This document shows positions 54,656 to 64,000 of a stretch of 64,000 nucleotides of DNA, one piece after another. How positions within the stretch are numbered: position 1 is the stretch's first letter; each line of letters opens with the position of its first letter. A program made the translations under genes and the position numbers. The notes under the pieces are model-generated. The model was not told the DNA's origin, ran no database searches, and worked only from the letters and a program-made list of their open reading frames with translations. The stretch is from Eukaryota sp. TZLM1-RC (taxonomy: Eukaryota > Metamonada: BaSk clade): positions 66,337 through 130,336 of the forward strand of contig JAUPSS010000014.1 of the NCBI GenBank assembly GCA_040285825.1. The letters are read 5' to 3'.

Positions 54656-56713
54656 TCTTTTAGTTGTCGAATCAAAGTGAAGTTAGTTACAAGTGTTTAT
54701 AAATGATATAGCCAATAGAAGCTTCAAAACTCCCAGGACAATCTGACTGGTCTCGTGCTATGTTGATAGCGATCCAAATATTTGATGAAGGAAAGACCCA
54801 GATTACTCCTGAGCTCATTTCATCTCTCCCGACTCATGTCAGAGAAGAAATTGATAGGGACATAAAACAGCCACTTTTAAGTATTGACCCAGAACTGATA
54901 AAACGACTAAGCAAGCATCATAAAAAAGACAAAAAAAAAAGACTTTGACAACAGGGTCAGAAACACAGGTAACTTCCCCAATCGGAAACAAATCAATGCA
55001 ATCGATCATATTCAATCAATTGGCGATTTCGGAAACCCAGTCAACAACTCCCCAACAGATCAACAATTCTTACTTAATCCTCTACAAATCCACAAACACA
55101 GCTCTGATATCAACGGTATTTTTGGTATAAATTTTACTGTTAGTGAAAATTACATCAGATCCTAGCGTTCTCCATTTCTAAGATTGGAGATTTTAATAGA
55201 GAACATAAAAAGGATTGCAACTATTGATTTGGCAGCGTTTTGTTCGGTTATAACAGAAGATTCGGCTAACAAATGCAATATGTCAATTAATAGAGATGAT
55301 ACGATTGAGTTCTTATTAGCCAATAACGTATCAAGTAAATAGCTAGAAACGAGGAGTGCAAATGGTATTTTGTCGTTCAACGTAGGAAACATTGCGCACC
55401 AGGTACATTATAGACATAATCTTCCCATAATCCCGGGTTCGAACAATTTATTAATAGGGATAGATATGTTGAAAACACTTGGGTTTCAGACATGATGGTC
55501 TTTTCATTAGATTAGACAAAGAACACTTCGTTAAATGCAGAATCAGAATTCGACTCAAGAATCGCTCAACATTCGATTGGAACCTTAGATAACCAATCAT
55601 CGAGTCCTTCCGATTTTGAGGAGCAATTAACTAGATTTGGTTGTGAGATAAAATTAGATTATGATAATAATAAATTAAAATGAATGAGTCTACTAGGAAT
55701 TTTCAGCGATGTTTTTAGCGAAACTCCAAACAGAAAATGATTCGATTGTAATCCTCTAACAATCTCCTTCAGAAATGAAAATGCTATAGTAAACAAACCT
55801 GCTAGACGGTTTAATCCCAGCAAAATGGAAATAGCAAACAAAATATTTGATGAAATAATTGAAATGGGCTATGCAGTTGAATCTAATTATAAATTCAGCT
55901 CTCCTATCGTTTTAGTTATATATCCTGACGGCAAGAAACCCAGGCTAACTGGAACCTTTAGTGGTAAAGATGGTGTTTATGCCCACACGATTTCAGTAGA
56001 GCCTAATCTACCTAGGATTAGTGATATTTTAGAATTTTTGGGTAGAGCAGATTATATTGCCACGCTTGATTTACCAAAAGCTTTCTGGCAAATGACCGTA
56101 GCTGAGAAGGACATTGAGAAAACATCAGTCTCAATCCCTGGAACATCTATTATGTTTAAAAGAGCTTGCTTTGATTGAAGTACATTTCAGCAGTATTTCA
56201 AAACGTAATGATGGAAATTTTCCAAATTGATGGCGTTTTTATATGTCTTTTTTGTTAGATGCCCAAAACAGTTCCTCTTCGTGTTTAACTACTCAGATTC
56301 CTCAAAATTATGGTCTTCTTTTAAATGATACCGAATTTTCTTGTACAATGCGCCTTCGTTGTTTTATTTGGCCTAATAACGTGCCTCATAATTTGATTCG
56401 TAAATGTGGATCAAAGATTTCTCCAAATCATTTATTCAATTGTAAACATTTTATTACTTTTCGATCAAAAGTTCATGATGCAGTAAGAGATCAACTCCAT
56501 TGTATGTCAAAACCACATACAATTGTTTGCTATTTAGAACCATTACTTTCCCGTTCGGTTGATGAAGATACTTTGAATTCGTTTGGTCGAAATAGAGATG
56601 ATTTAATGCTTGAAGGTCTTGAAGGTACTACCATTATTACAGATGTGAGATCCACTGATGTCTGCAATGATTCCTTCATTCCAATGGCTCAATCAAAATG
56701 TAAAGACTCCTTA

Positions 56714-58341
56714 TGTTGCCTTAGGTTGCAAAAGTGGTTGAGATAGAGATGATTGACATAAAGTGCATGACATAAAGTGCATGACATAAAGTTGATTTAT
56801 TTTGCCCTTATTCTATTTAAGCCTAAAGGCGCCAACACTACTTCTTCCCTTTTTCAAAATTAATTAACTTTAAACTAATAACTAAACTATAAATATACAA
56901 AATACTAATAACTCAATTCTAATGTTTCCTGATGTATACTATTATTTTCGCACTGGATTCACAAAAACACGGGTCTTACTTCTTGATAGTTGATGTATTA
57001 TATCCCTTTAACAATAATGTAGAATAAAGGAGTGAGCAATAACGTAAAAGAACTGGTTCCAAGATCCATGTGTTTGAATACTTTGTTGTATTAGCTTTAG
57101 TCGTTACATAATGACGTTCTGCTTTTTCCTTTTTTCGTAGACGAGTAACGTGGTAGTGTCGTTTAGTAAAGTTATTATGGAATCGAATAATGGATTCGCT
57201 AATAAATATGCAGGGTCTATGATGGATTGAAAACAACAGAAAACAAAGCAACAAAGTTCAAAAATCTGAAAGAGGCATCATTTGTTGTTAAAGTACTGCC
57301 TGTCTACAAAAATTGTTAAAGTGGGAGGGTTAAAATACATCGTCGTTCCCATTCGCTAAAAGAGGTGAGCTCGATGACTGTACCTGTATCCCATTACTTA
57401 ACCTTGACTTCTTTTTAAAAAGGAAGGGGGGAGGGATCAACTTCCCTATATCTGCTCTTGTAATACATTATTGATGGAGGTGGAGTTTGTAATCGTAACC
57501 TCGTACATTGAGTGGGGGAGGAGGATGCTACACTAGAACCCTCGTAACCCGGTTTTTTTGTTGTCGTTTTGATGGAGGAGGGGTGTATACCCGTAGCCTC
57601 ATTTCCAGTGTTTGAAATCCAACGTTTCTACCTCTCTTTTGGATTTGCTTCCATAAAGGAGGGAGCTGCTCAAACAAACAGTAATCTGTAGGTTCAGGGT
57701 GGGCTTCCGCGTCCTTCATTATCTGTTGGTGAAGCTCTTTCTCTTCGTCGTCCATTTCTTCTAAGACGGACTGAAGTTCTTCGTAGTCCTTTAGAACAGA
57801 CGAAGTATCTGAGCTTAACCCAACGTTTTCTTTAGGTGAAGAGGGGGGTGGTCCCGTTCCTGAAACTTTATCTGGTTTGTTGGACATGGAAGAGGCGGGA
57901 GGTGGTTCCGTGCCTGGTTCCGTTGTTTTTGATTTGGAAGAGGCGGGAGGTGGTTCCGTGCCTGGTTCCATATCTTTCTCATGAGGAGGGGCGGAGGGTG
58001 GTCTCGAGCCCGAGTCCTCTTTTTTATTCGACTCTTCAGTCCCTACTGATGTTGTATGTATGCTAGAAGCATCTCTGTCGTACTGTTGCATCTGTTCAAT
58101 GTAAAAAATTTGACAAGAGTCAGTGTCCTGGCGAGGAGAGGCTGACATGATATCTGCTGATGATATCCTCTGTTTGATTGCTGTAAGTTGTGTAAGCGGT
58201 ATACCTATAACCTAATACGGCCAATAATTATTGTTGCCTTAGGTTGCAAAAGTGGTTGAGATAGAGATGATTGACATAAAGTGCATGACATAAAGTTGAT
58301 TTATTTTGCCCTTATTCTATTTAAGCCTAAAGGCGCCAACA
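56714..58341 (-). mobile_element. Small non-autonomous LTR retrotransposon with one private ORF
   Basis: Direct repeats at 56714-56837 and 58232-58341 start TGTTGCCTTAGG and end GGCGCCAACA on the plus strand. They differ by a 14-bp tandem duplication (GACATAAAGTGCAT) in the left copy. The element is flanked by the 4-bp duplication CTTA (56710-56713, 58342-58345). On the minus strand the LTR reads TGTTGG...CAACA and is preceded by a purine tract (GAAAAAGGGAAGAAGTAG) nearly identical to that of the Ty3 element. The element is therefore oriented minus, and its reverse transcription was probably supplied by a Ty3 relative. The total is 1.63 kb. There is no RT, integrase or protease. It encodes one 206-residue protein. 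Confidence 0.9.
57528..58148 (-). CDS. ORF of the non-autonomous LTR element (unknown function)
   Basis: 206 residues, sense relative to its element, starting 84 bp inside the 5' LTR. The N-terminal half is disordered and acidic, with three tandem variants of a G-T-E/G-P-P-P-A/S-S-S unit of about 18 residues. The second half has a short acidic coiled coil (L-E-E-M-D-D-E-E-K-E-L-H-Q-Q) and a basic end (P-S-K-R-Q-Q-K-N-R-V-T-R). No zinc knuckle or other gag hallmark is visible. It might be a divergent gag, a captured host fragment or an accessory protein; sequence alone does not decide. The frame is fully open, unlike most transposon coding here. Confidence 0.6.
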   Translation of the reverse strand: MSASPRQDTDSCQIFYIEQMQQYDRDASSIHTTSVGTEESNKKEDSGSRPPSAPPHEKDMEPGTEPPPASSKSKTTEPGTEPPPASSMSNKPDKVSGTGPPPSSPKENVGLSSDTSSVLKDYEELQSVLEEMDDEEKELHQQIMKDAEAHPEPTDYCLFEQLPPLWKQIQKRGRNVGFQTLEMRLRVYTPPPSKRQQKNRVTRVLV

Positions 58342-60578
58342 CTTAACTGTTTCCGAAAAAGCCAAAATTGACAAATATAAAGCAAAATTGTTATCCTTGA
58401 ATGCAGAATCGCATACTCATTATGTCCTCCGTCTTTTTGCAGTTTCCCTTTATGGAACGCTTGGACCTCTTGCTGTATCTTTTCTGGATGATTTTGTTGA
58501 AATTGTGAAACAACGTACTGGAAGAGTTTTTACAAGAGTTCTTTCCAAAACAGAATTGTATTTTCAATTTTCAAGGGTGTTGTTCCCTTATTATCTTCAG
58601 CTTTGTTATCTCTTGGACGCTTTTATGAAAGAAAAACTTCCAGTCAATTCTTCTTGGCTGAATTGGGTTATAAAAACATAGAATTTTAACCTTGTTGTAA
58701 AGTTTGTTTTTGTTGGAATTAATAAAAATAATAAATAAAAAAATTTTTATATATATTGACGATATCATAATAGTTGGAACGATATTCGATGAATTTAATA
58801 AGAGATTACAAAGAATCCTCCAATGCGCCAGAAATAGACGTGTAAATATTGGCTTACGTAAATGTAAATTCGTAATATCTAACCACCCTATTGATATTTT
58901 GGGAAGTACCTTTCAGAATAAAACTAGATTTATAAGTAAAAAAAGGATAGAAGCCTTGATGAGAATCCCTAGACCAAAATCAGTGAAAGAAGTTGGTAGG
59001 ATTAGGATCCATTAAATATATTAGAGATTGGCTTCCAGGTATTTCCGGATTAATAGTTCCAATTAATGAGTTAATCAAAGGGAAACCCAGAATAATTAAA
59101 TGGACTAACGAGCATGACGATTACCTAAAACAAATAAAAGATTTAATAGTCAATCACATGCCCCTAGAACAACCAGCCCCGGGATAAGCGAGTGCTCATC
59201 AGTACTGATGCCTCAGATGTAGCAGTAGGAGGAGTTATTTGGCAAGAAATTGAGCCCTACTCACCTGCAGAAACCCCGTTAAGTAAAAGAAAAGTAAAAT
59301 CTCTGTCATTTTACAGTAGATTACTTACAGAAACACAAAAGAAATGGTCCTCATACAAAGTGGTCATACAAAAGGAGTTATATGCAATACTTTTAATTTT
59401 AACTGAATATTGCTTAGAGAGCTATCTTCTGACTAGACACCTAACAATTCCCACAGATCATAAAAACATTGCATTCCTGGCAACGGCGCCAGAGAAAAAT
59501 AGAATTGTAAGAGATGGTTGCCGATACTGTCTGAATTCGACCTTGACATAGTTTATGAACCTGGTGAAGATAACCACTGGGCAGATATGTTATCGAGAAA
59601 TATCGACCTGAATCAAGAGGAAGAACCTTCATCTATTTGCAGTATTAATATACCATGCACGATGTACTCAAATTACGAAACACCTGCTCTAATTGATGAC
59701 TCAGATTCGGAATCTGAAGATCTCCCATCAATCTCGTCACTTAGCAGACACCAAGATTTATTCATTTTTTCTTCTAGGTTCTCTAAGATTTGATCGGAAC
59801 AACCGATTGCCATAATTAATAAGGACTCCTTATTTGAAAACACAATTTTAGATGAAAATATTCAAATTTGGGAAAATAATAAATAAAATTCTAATCCCAC
59901 AAAGTCTCAGAAAACAGGCTTTATTATTAATACATAGATTGGTTCAATCTGGTCACCCCAGCAAAAACGATAGTCTACATAAATTATCTAAAAGCGATTT
60001 TTACTGGCCTAATAAGAAAAAGGACCTGATAGATCATGTTAAAAGATGCCCTACTTGTCAAAAAACCGCACCAGTCAAACGAACAAAAACACCTTCCACA
60101 GGTTCCCTTTAAGCAGATCGTCCATTTGCTAGACTAAATGTTGATACAATTGGAATTCTGAATACTGATAGCGATGGTAATAAATACTTGTTAGTATTTG
60201 TAGATTCATTTACTGGTTATTCATTTCTAGTCCCTCTAAAGAAACTCAATGCCTTAGAGACCGCAGACGCATTGATTTTTAACGTTTGCGCAATTTTTGG
60301 CATACCTATGTCAATTCGTGATGATAACGGTCCTGAGTTCGCCAATGAGACTTTCAAGATAGTGTGTAACAGATTAGCTATTGAGACGAGTAACTCAATA
60401 CCCACTACTCTGAAAGTAATGGACTTGTCGAACGTAAACATAGAGACGTTTTACAATGCTTGAGGAAATTATTAATAGATTTTAATGATTATGGAAATTG
60501 GTCTACTTATGTACCCATATTCCAACTATTAATAAATTCTACTAAAAGCAAAAAAACAGGTTTTACCCCATACGAACT

Positions 60579-61259
60579 TTGTTTGGATCTTCGATTAGTC
60601 CAAGATCGGACCCTGCAATTATATTAGGAAACTTATCAAAATTCGATTCCAATATTCCTTTATTAGATGATATTCAATTGAAAAATACTCATCTACAAGA
60701 AAAAAGGGAAGAAGCAGAGCGTCACCAAACATTTGATACTCCGACTTCAGTAGATAATACTAATTCGCGCTTTATAGTATTCAATATTGGTGACTATGTC
60801 TTACGTAAAACCAAGCAAAATAATAAACTACATGGATCCTGGAACGGACCATTCTTAGTTATTGACATTCCTTGCAAATCCACTTTATCATTAAAGAATC
60901 TTACTACTGGCACGGAATTAAAAGCTGCCAAGAAAGATTGTCAGATCTATAACGCTAAAAATCCGCAGGACATTGAATTCCTCAAAGCAGTCGCAGCAGG
61001 CGATGCTGAAAAACACGTTATAGAGAAAATCCTCTCAGAATATAATTCTGATTCAGGTGGTTTCTGTACTGTTCAATGGTTTGGCTGTGAGACCACTGAA
61101 GAGCGTCTCCATTCAGTTAAACATTCGGAAGCTTACAAGTTACTTATTAAAGACAGGAGATTTAGAAAATTTGGTAAACGTACTTCCAATAGAAGAGGTC
61201 TTTCCAACGAGTCTAGCGCCCCTAAACGGCCTAGGCGTAGCAGTAGAAATAGGAATTAG
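60579..61259 (+). pseudogene. Ty3/gypsy integrase C-terminus and chromodomain
   Basis: A 226-residue open segment of the element. Its first half has the integrase C-terminal G-D-Y-V-L-R-K-T ... L-H-G-S-W-N-G-P-F pattern (GPY/F module). Residues about 145-195 read V-I-E-K-I-L-S-E-Y ... V-Q-W-F-G-C ... T-T-E-E-R, a chromodomain-type fold that in chromoviruses guides integration to modified chromatin. It ends in a basic S-R-N-R-N tail and TAG at 61257-61259. Confidence 0.8.
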
Positions 61260-61320
61260 TTTAGTATTTTAGTTATTATTATTAGTTATATATTCGTTAT
61301 AAAGCCGATTGATTTTGAAA

Positions 61321-61417
61321 AAGGGGAGAAGCAGTGTTGGCCCTCTTAGGCTTTTATAATATGAATATGAAAATAAATCACCCTTATCTAACCCTTCTTT
61401 TCCAACCTACGGCATCA
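61321..61417 (+). repeat. 3' LTR (83 bp) with polypurine tract
   Basis: AAAAAGGGGAGAAGCAG directly precedes TGTTGG at 61335. The LTR runs to ...GGCATCA at 61417, with TG...CA ends. It shares TGTTGG, AGGCTT, AAATAAATCA and CAACCTA in the same order with the LTRs of the small element at 56714-58341. Only this one LTR of the large element remains. Confidence 0.78.
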
Positions 61418-62215
61418 GGATAGTACATTTTCTGAAAGGTTACAACCATTCCTCAAGTTCATGGCACACTCTGAACTGATTCTGCCTGAACTTTGAATAA
61501 GAGATTTCGTTTCTTTATCTGGCCTGATAATTTACCCCATAAGTGAATTTGTAAATGTTCTCGAAAAATTTCAATTACTCATTTGTTAAATTGTAGACAT
61601 TCCATTACTTTTAGAACCAAGGTTCACAATGCAGTTAGAGACCAATTATATTGTCTGTCTAATTCTTATAGAATTGAATCATTTTTGGAAATCTCTGTTG
61701 TCAAATCTGTTTGATGCTTGAGATGATTTTCATAAGATTAAGATTAATAGAGGTGATGTCATATTACCTGGATGAGATGGAACCTTCATTTGATTGGATG
61801 TAGTGTCTCAAATGAAAGGCTTGTTAATTCTGAAATTCATAATACCCTTTCAAATGCTGAAAATATCAAAATCAAAAAAAATACAATTGTCAAATTGTCC
61901 AGTCAACAGCAAGCAAAATACAATTTGTATCCATTGTGTTTTCTCTTTTTGGTTCACTTGCTCCAACGGCTATACGTTTTTTGGCAGACTTTGAAGTGAT
62001 TGTAAAGAGAAGAACTAACAGAAATTTCAACAGATTGTTTTGGCAAAATAGAATTGTGTTTTTTATTGTTAAGGGGATGTTGAAGATGGTTTCTGATGCT
62101 TTGCTTTCTCTTGAATCTCACTATGAGAGAGTTGCATCTAGTTTTTGTGTTTTGGGAGAGATGGATTTTTTGGATGTTGATTTATAGGTGTTTAATAAAA
62201 TTGATAAAAAAAGTA
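61418..62215 (+). pseudogene. Non-LTR retroelement relic (family B) abutting the LTR and a gene
   Basis: Homology to the copies at 19.1 and 44.1 kb begins immediately after the Ty3 LTR end (GATAGTACATTTTCT). The frame is lost over the knuckle and endonuclease core and reopens as W-Q-N-R-I-V-F-F-I-V-K-G-M near 62040-62090, with the family stop at 62185-62187. The 3' end (TTTAATAAAATTGATAAAAAAAG) finishes about ten bases before the ATG of the next gene. Confidence 0.85.
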
Positions 62216-62223
62216 CTTTCAAA

Positions 62224-62934
62224 ATGTCAAGATTCAAAAATGGTTCTCCTCTCCTCAGTATGAATGCTTCTTCCTCAGCACTATCTTACAGTGCATACTC
62301 TTCACCTTCTGTGAAAAGAGAGATGGTGAGTGCCTTTAAACTCGCTGAATCTGATGTTCAATCTGCAGCAAATAGACTTGCTAACCTTCGTCATAAGGAA
62401 CAAAAGCTCCAATCAGAAACCCAAAAACGTCAAAATCATTGTATACGGAAAATTCATTCAAAACAAAAAGTAATGGAGCAGCAGCTGTTGAAATCACAAA
62501 GAACTAGTCAATCCACCGAATCTGAGAAACTCTTAACTTCCAAATTACGTGCTGAACGCTTAAATCGCCAACGTAAGATTAAGCAACAGCAGCAAGAAAG
62601 GTTGGAGAAAGCTCGAATCAATGCTCAGAAAATAAAGAATGAATCAAGAAAATGTGATGAAATTAAACTGAAATCCAAGTCTGAGGCTGCTGAAATTGCT
62701 CGAAAAAAAAAGGAAAAAGTGGAGAAAGAAAAACTAGATTTTAAAAACAAACTGTTGGAAGAGCAACAAAGACAAGAACTGATTCAAATAGCTTATAATG
62801 TGGAAGAAATTAATAGACTCGATCTTGAAAGAGAGGAATTGTCCAGTAGTTGTCGAGTTTTAGAGTCTGAGGCTAATGAAATAAGTGATAGAATTAATCA
62901 CAATCTTGGTCTTTGTGAGTCTCTGTCGATTTGA
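62224..62934 (+). CDS. Coiled-coil protein, unrecognised
   Basis: 236 residues. A Ser-rich head (about 1-30) is followed by an almost unbroken charged coiled coil (about residues 35-230) rich in K, E, Q and R, with Q-Q-Q-Q and K-K-K-E-K runs, ending S-L-S-I. No motif places it in a family. An upstream in-frame ATG at 62188 lies in the retroelement 3' tail, so the ATG at 62224 (TTTCAAA-ATG) is preferred. The frame is open and codon use resembles the neighbouring host genes. A cytoskeletal role is possible but is only suggested by the architecture. Confidence 0.75.
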   Translation: MSRFKNGSPLLSMNASSSALSYSAYSSPSVKREMVSAFKLAESDVQSAANRLANLRHKEQKLQSETQKRQNHCIRKIHSKQKVMEQQLLKSQRTSQSTESEKLLTSKLRAERLNRQRKIKQQQQERLEKARINAQKIKNESRKCDEIKLKSKSEAAEIARKKKEKVEKEKLDFKNKLLEEQQRQELIQIAYNVEEINRLDLEREELSSSCRVLESEANEISDRINHNLGLCESLSI

Positions 62935-63779
62935 TTGAAGTTTTGATTGGTGGAATTATTAGTACTATCGTTGTAGTTTTTGTATCATAATGTGTAAATG
63001 TATTTTTTCCATTAATTTTTAATTAATTTGATTTTTCCTCCGAGAAAACCAATTCATTTCTGTTTCAATGCTTATGGATAATAAACATTTGAAATCCTGA
63101 AAATACTTTATGATTAACACTATCAGATTTAAAGCACACCATTGTCTAGTTAACTAGTAAATTAATTAGAATTAGCAGGCTCGTAATTATTCTTTTATAA
63201 TTCAAGCATTCCACATTGAAGCTGAAGTGAACATAATGTCCAATCTTTATTATGATTGCTTCTTTTCGTGTAAATTTCGGATTTCAATTGTTTAAGTTGA
63301 ATATGAAACCAACAGATAAAATGAAAGCTATAAATTTCTCAATTTGAAGCTATAGGCCTTGATTCAATGAAAGAGTACACTTTGAAGGTATTTTGGTGTC
63401 ATTTTTCCTATCAAAAACACTGAATTTGGCAGAAAACACCACTGTTCATCACCAGTTGAACTGCACTCAGTTGCCCAAGACAGTATGTGTTCTAGTGCTA
63501 AATGAAATAATGAATTCATTACCCCACGCATAGTGGATATTGTGAAAGTAATATAGATATAGCTACACAACACAACAAGAAAAATTGTGGTGTGTTTTTT
63601 AAGTGTACCTGATTTGCCTTCATCGTTTACAGAGATTCACAACTCAGTAGATGCATTGCCTTATTTTGAACCAACTAATGATTGTTTTTGTCCATGTTTA
63701 AACACAAATTAATAATGTGATTCACTTTAGAAGTTGAGACCTTTGAGGTAAATCAAAATACAATTCATTCAAATCTTCA
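62935..63779. other. Intergenic, no gene seen
   Basis: AT-rich with no convincing frame on either strand. It probably holds the 3' end of the coiled-coil gene and the promoter of the next. Confidence 0.5.
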
Positions 63780-64000
63780 ATGTCAAGAGAACCTAGCTCT
63801 GACGAGTTTGTGGTTAACGATATCACCTCATTTGTTGGACCCTTTGAGCGTGCTCTCATCACACATGATGAATCTGTTGCAGCAAGAGCGGCAAAAACCG
63901 TTTTTGCTCATCGTAAGAAGCTTTCGGTACATCTTGTCCAGCGTATCATTACTTCTATCCACACAAGACCAACCCCAACAATAGAATCTCTCACCTCCAT
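63780..64000 (+). CDS. 5' part of an unrecognised gene, cut by the window end
   Basis: ATG at 63780 in a CTTCA-ATG context opens a frame that is uninterrupted to the last base (73 codons). It starts M-S-R-E-P-S-S-D-E-F-V-V-N-D and continues with an amphipathic helical pattern (A-A-R-A-A-K-T-V-F-A-H-R-K-K, then V-Q-R-I-I-T-S-I). The higher GC and clean frame look like real coding, but too little is present to name it. Confidence 0.6.
   Translation, partial: MSREPSSDEFVVNDITSFVGPFERALITHDESVAARAAKTVFAHRKKLSVHLVQRIITSIHTRPTPTIESLTS

Larger units (their letters stand above)
56245..58743 (+). mobile_element. 5'-truncated non-LTR retroelement (family D) inside the Ty3 RT
   Basis: Flanked by TTTTTATAT at 56236-56244 and 58744-58752, and ending in an A-rich tail (AATAAATAAAAAAA). 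Without it the Ty3 RT reads continuously through its catalytic I-D-D motif. Its coding part (56255-56713, continuing at 58346-58680) has the knuckle region R-K-C-G...H-L-F-N-C, a decayed endonuclease core (N-R-D-D-L-M-L, T-D-V-R-S) and the F-V-E-I-V-K-Q-R-T-G-R tail, closest to the copy at 37.1 kb. It is itself interrupted at 56714-58341. Confidence 0.9.
54690..61417 (+). mobile_element. Ty3/gypsy chromovirus relic, split by a nested insertion
   Basis: Order of parts: gag-like N-terminal sequence (54730-55130); protease tail with L-P-I-I-P-G-S-N-N-L-L-I-G-I-D (near 55420-55480); RT first half (55770-56244); a foreign 2.5-kb block (56245-58743); RT second half from I-Y-I-D-D (58750); RNase H with S-T-D-A-S-D-V-A-V-G-G (59195-59500); integrase with H-x6-H...C-x2-C (59930-60060), D (near 60140), D-D-N-G-P-E-F (60320) and E in L-V-E-R-K-H-R-D (60430); C-terminal region with a chromodomain-like segment (61010-61170); polypurine tract; 3' LTR. 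Stops and frameshifts are scattered through it. No 5' LTR was seen, so the left end is lost. The chromodomain marks it as a chromovirus. Confidence 0.9.

Noticed and set aside
55425-55450. tRNA-like TCCCGGGTTCGAAC
   Set aside because: It encodes the conserved P-G-S-N segment of the Ty3 protease tail, and no cloverleaf could be drawn around it.

Overview
This window is nuclear DNA of a microbial eukaryote. It is AT-rich, with single-gene transcription units on both strands and the standard stop codons. Its typically eukaryotic genes include TAF2, the RPA large subunit, PIG-V and a B-box protein. CCDC61/VFL3 and an SF-assemblin imply basal bodies and flagella. Nine introns can be deduced by matching exons to conserved protein families, and all are 29-39 nt long. 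Introns that short recall Blastocystis-type stramenopiles and some ciliates, but the lineage cannot be fixed from sequence alone. No rRNA or tRNA gene was recognised.

Layout. (1) 1-6900: a satellite array of about 460-bp units, entering from outside the window. (2) 8.5-14.7 kb: SF-assemblin, an SLC35F6-like transporter, a double B-box protein, and two nearly identical phosphoserine aminotransferase genes facing each other as a large inverted repeat. (3) 14.7-23.3 kb: a retroelement graveyard with non-LTR relics, a decayed Ulp1-like protease with a 2A-like motif, and a decayed Fanzor/TnpB-like gene. (4) 23.3-27.1 kb: RidA with a predicted 2-nt micro-exon, a 458-bp MITE with a perfect 8-bp target duplication, and an SPR-repeat protein. 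(5) 27.2-32.4 kb: unrecognised relics, an LRR fragment, a non-LTR copy and a second Fanzor-like gene. (6) 32.5-36.7 kb: a helical-repeat protein, MYG1 and a Sel1-repeat protein. (7) 37-39.2 kb: a non-LTR element inserted inside the RNase H of a Ty3/gypsy relic. (8) 39.7-50.9 kb: PIG-V, RPA1, TAF2 and CCDC61, with two more non-LTR relics between RPA1 and TAF2. (9) 51-62.2 kb: a non-LTR copy, a third Fanzor-like relic, then a nest of at least three levels. A Ty3/gypsy chromovirus relic is split by a non-LTR element, which is itself split by a small non-autonomous LTR element. (10) 62.2-64 kb: a coiled-coil gene and the start of an unrecognised gene cut by the window end.

How the parts relate. 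The host genes are unrelated housekeeping and cytoskeletal genes with short intergenic spacers. Six of the thirteen with a clear start have TCA directly before ATG. The mobile fraction has four players: R2/NeSL-type non-LTR elements with a CCHC knuckle and a restriction-like endonuclease, Ty3/gypsy chromoviruses with a non-autonomous passenger that copies their LTR and polypurine tract, Fanzor-like RuvC nucleases, and a MITE. No copy in the window looks intact. The nesting order gives a relative chronology of their activity.
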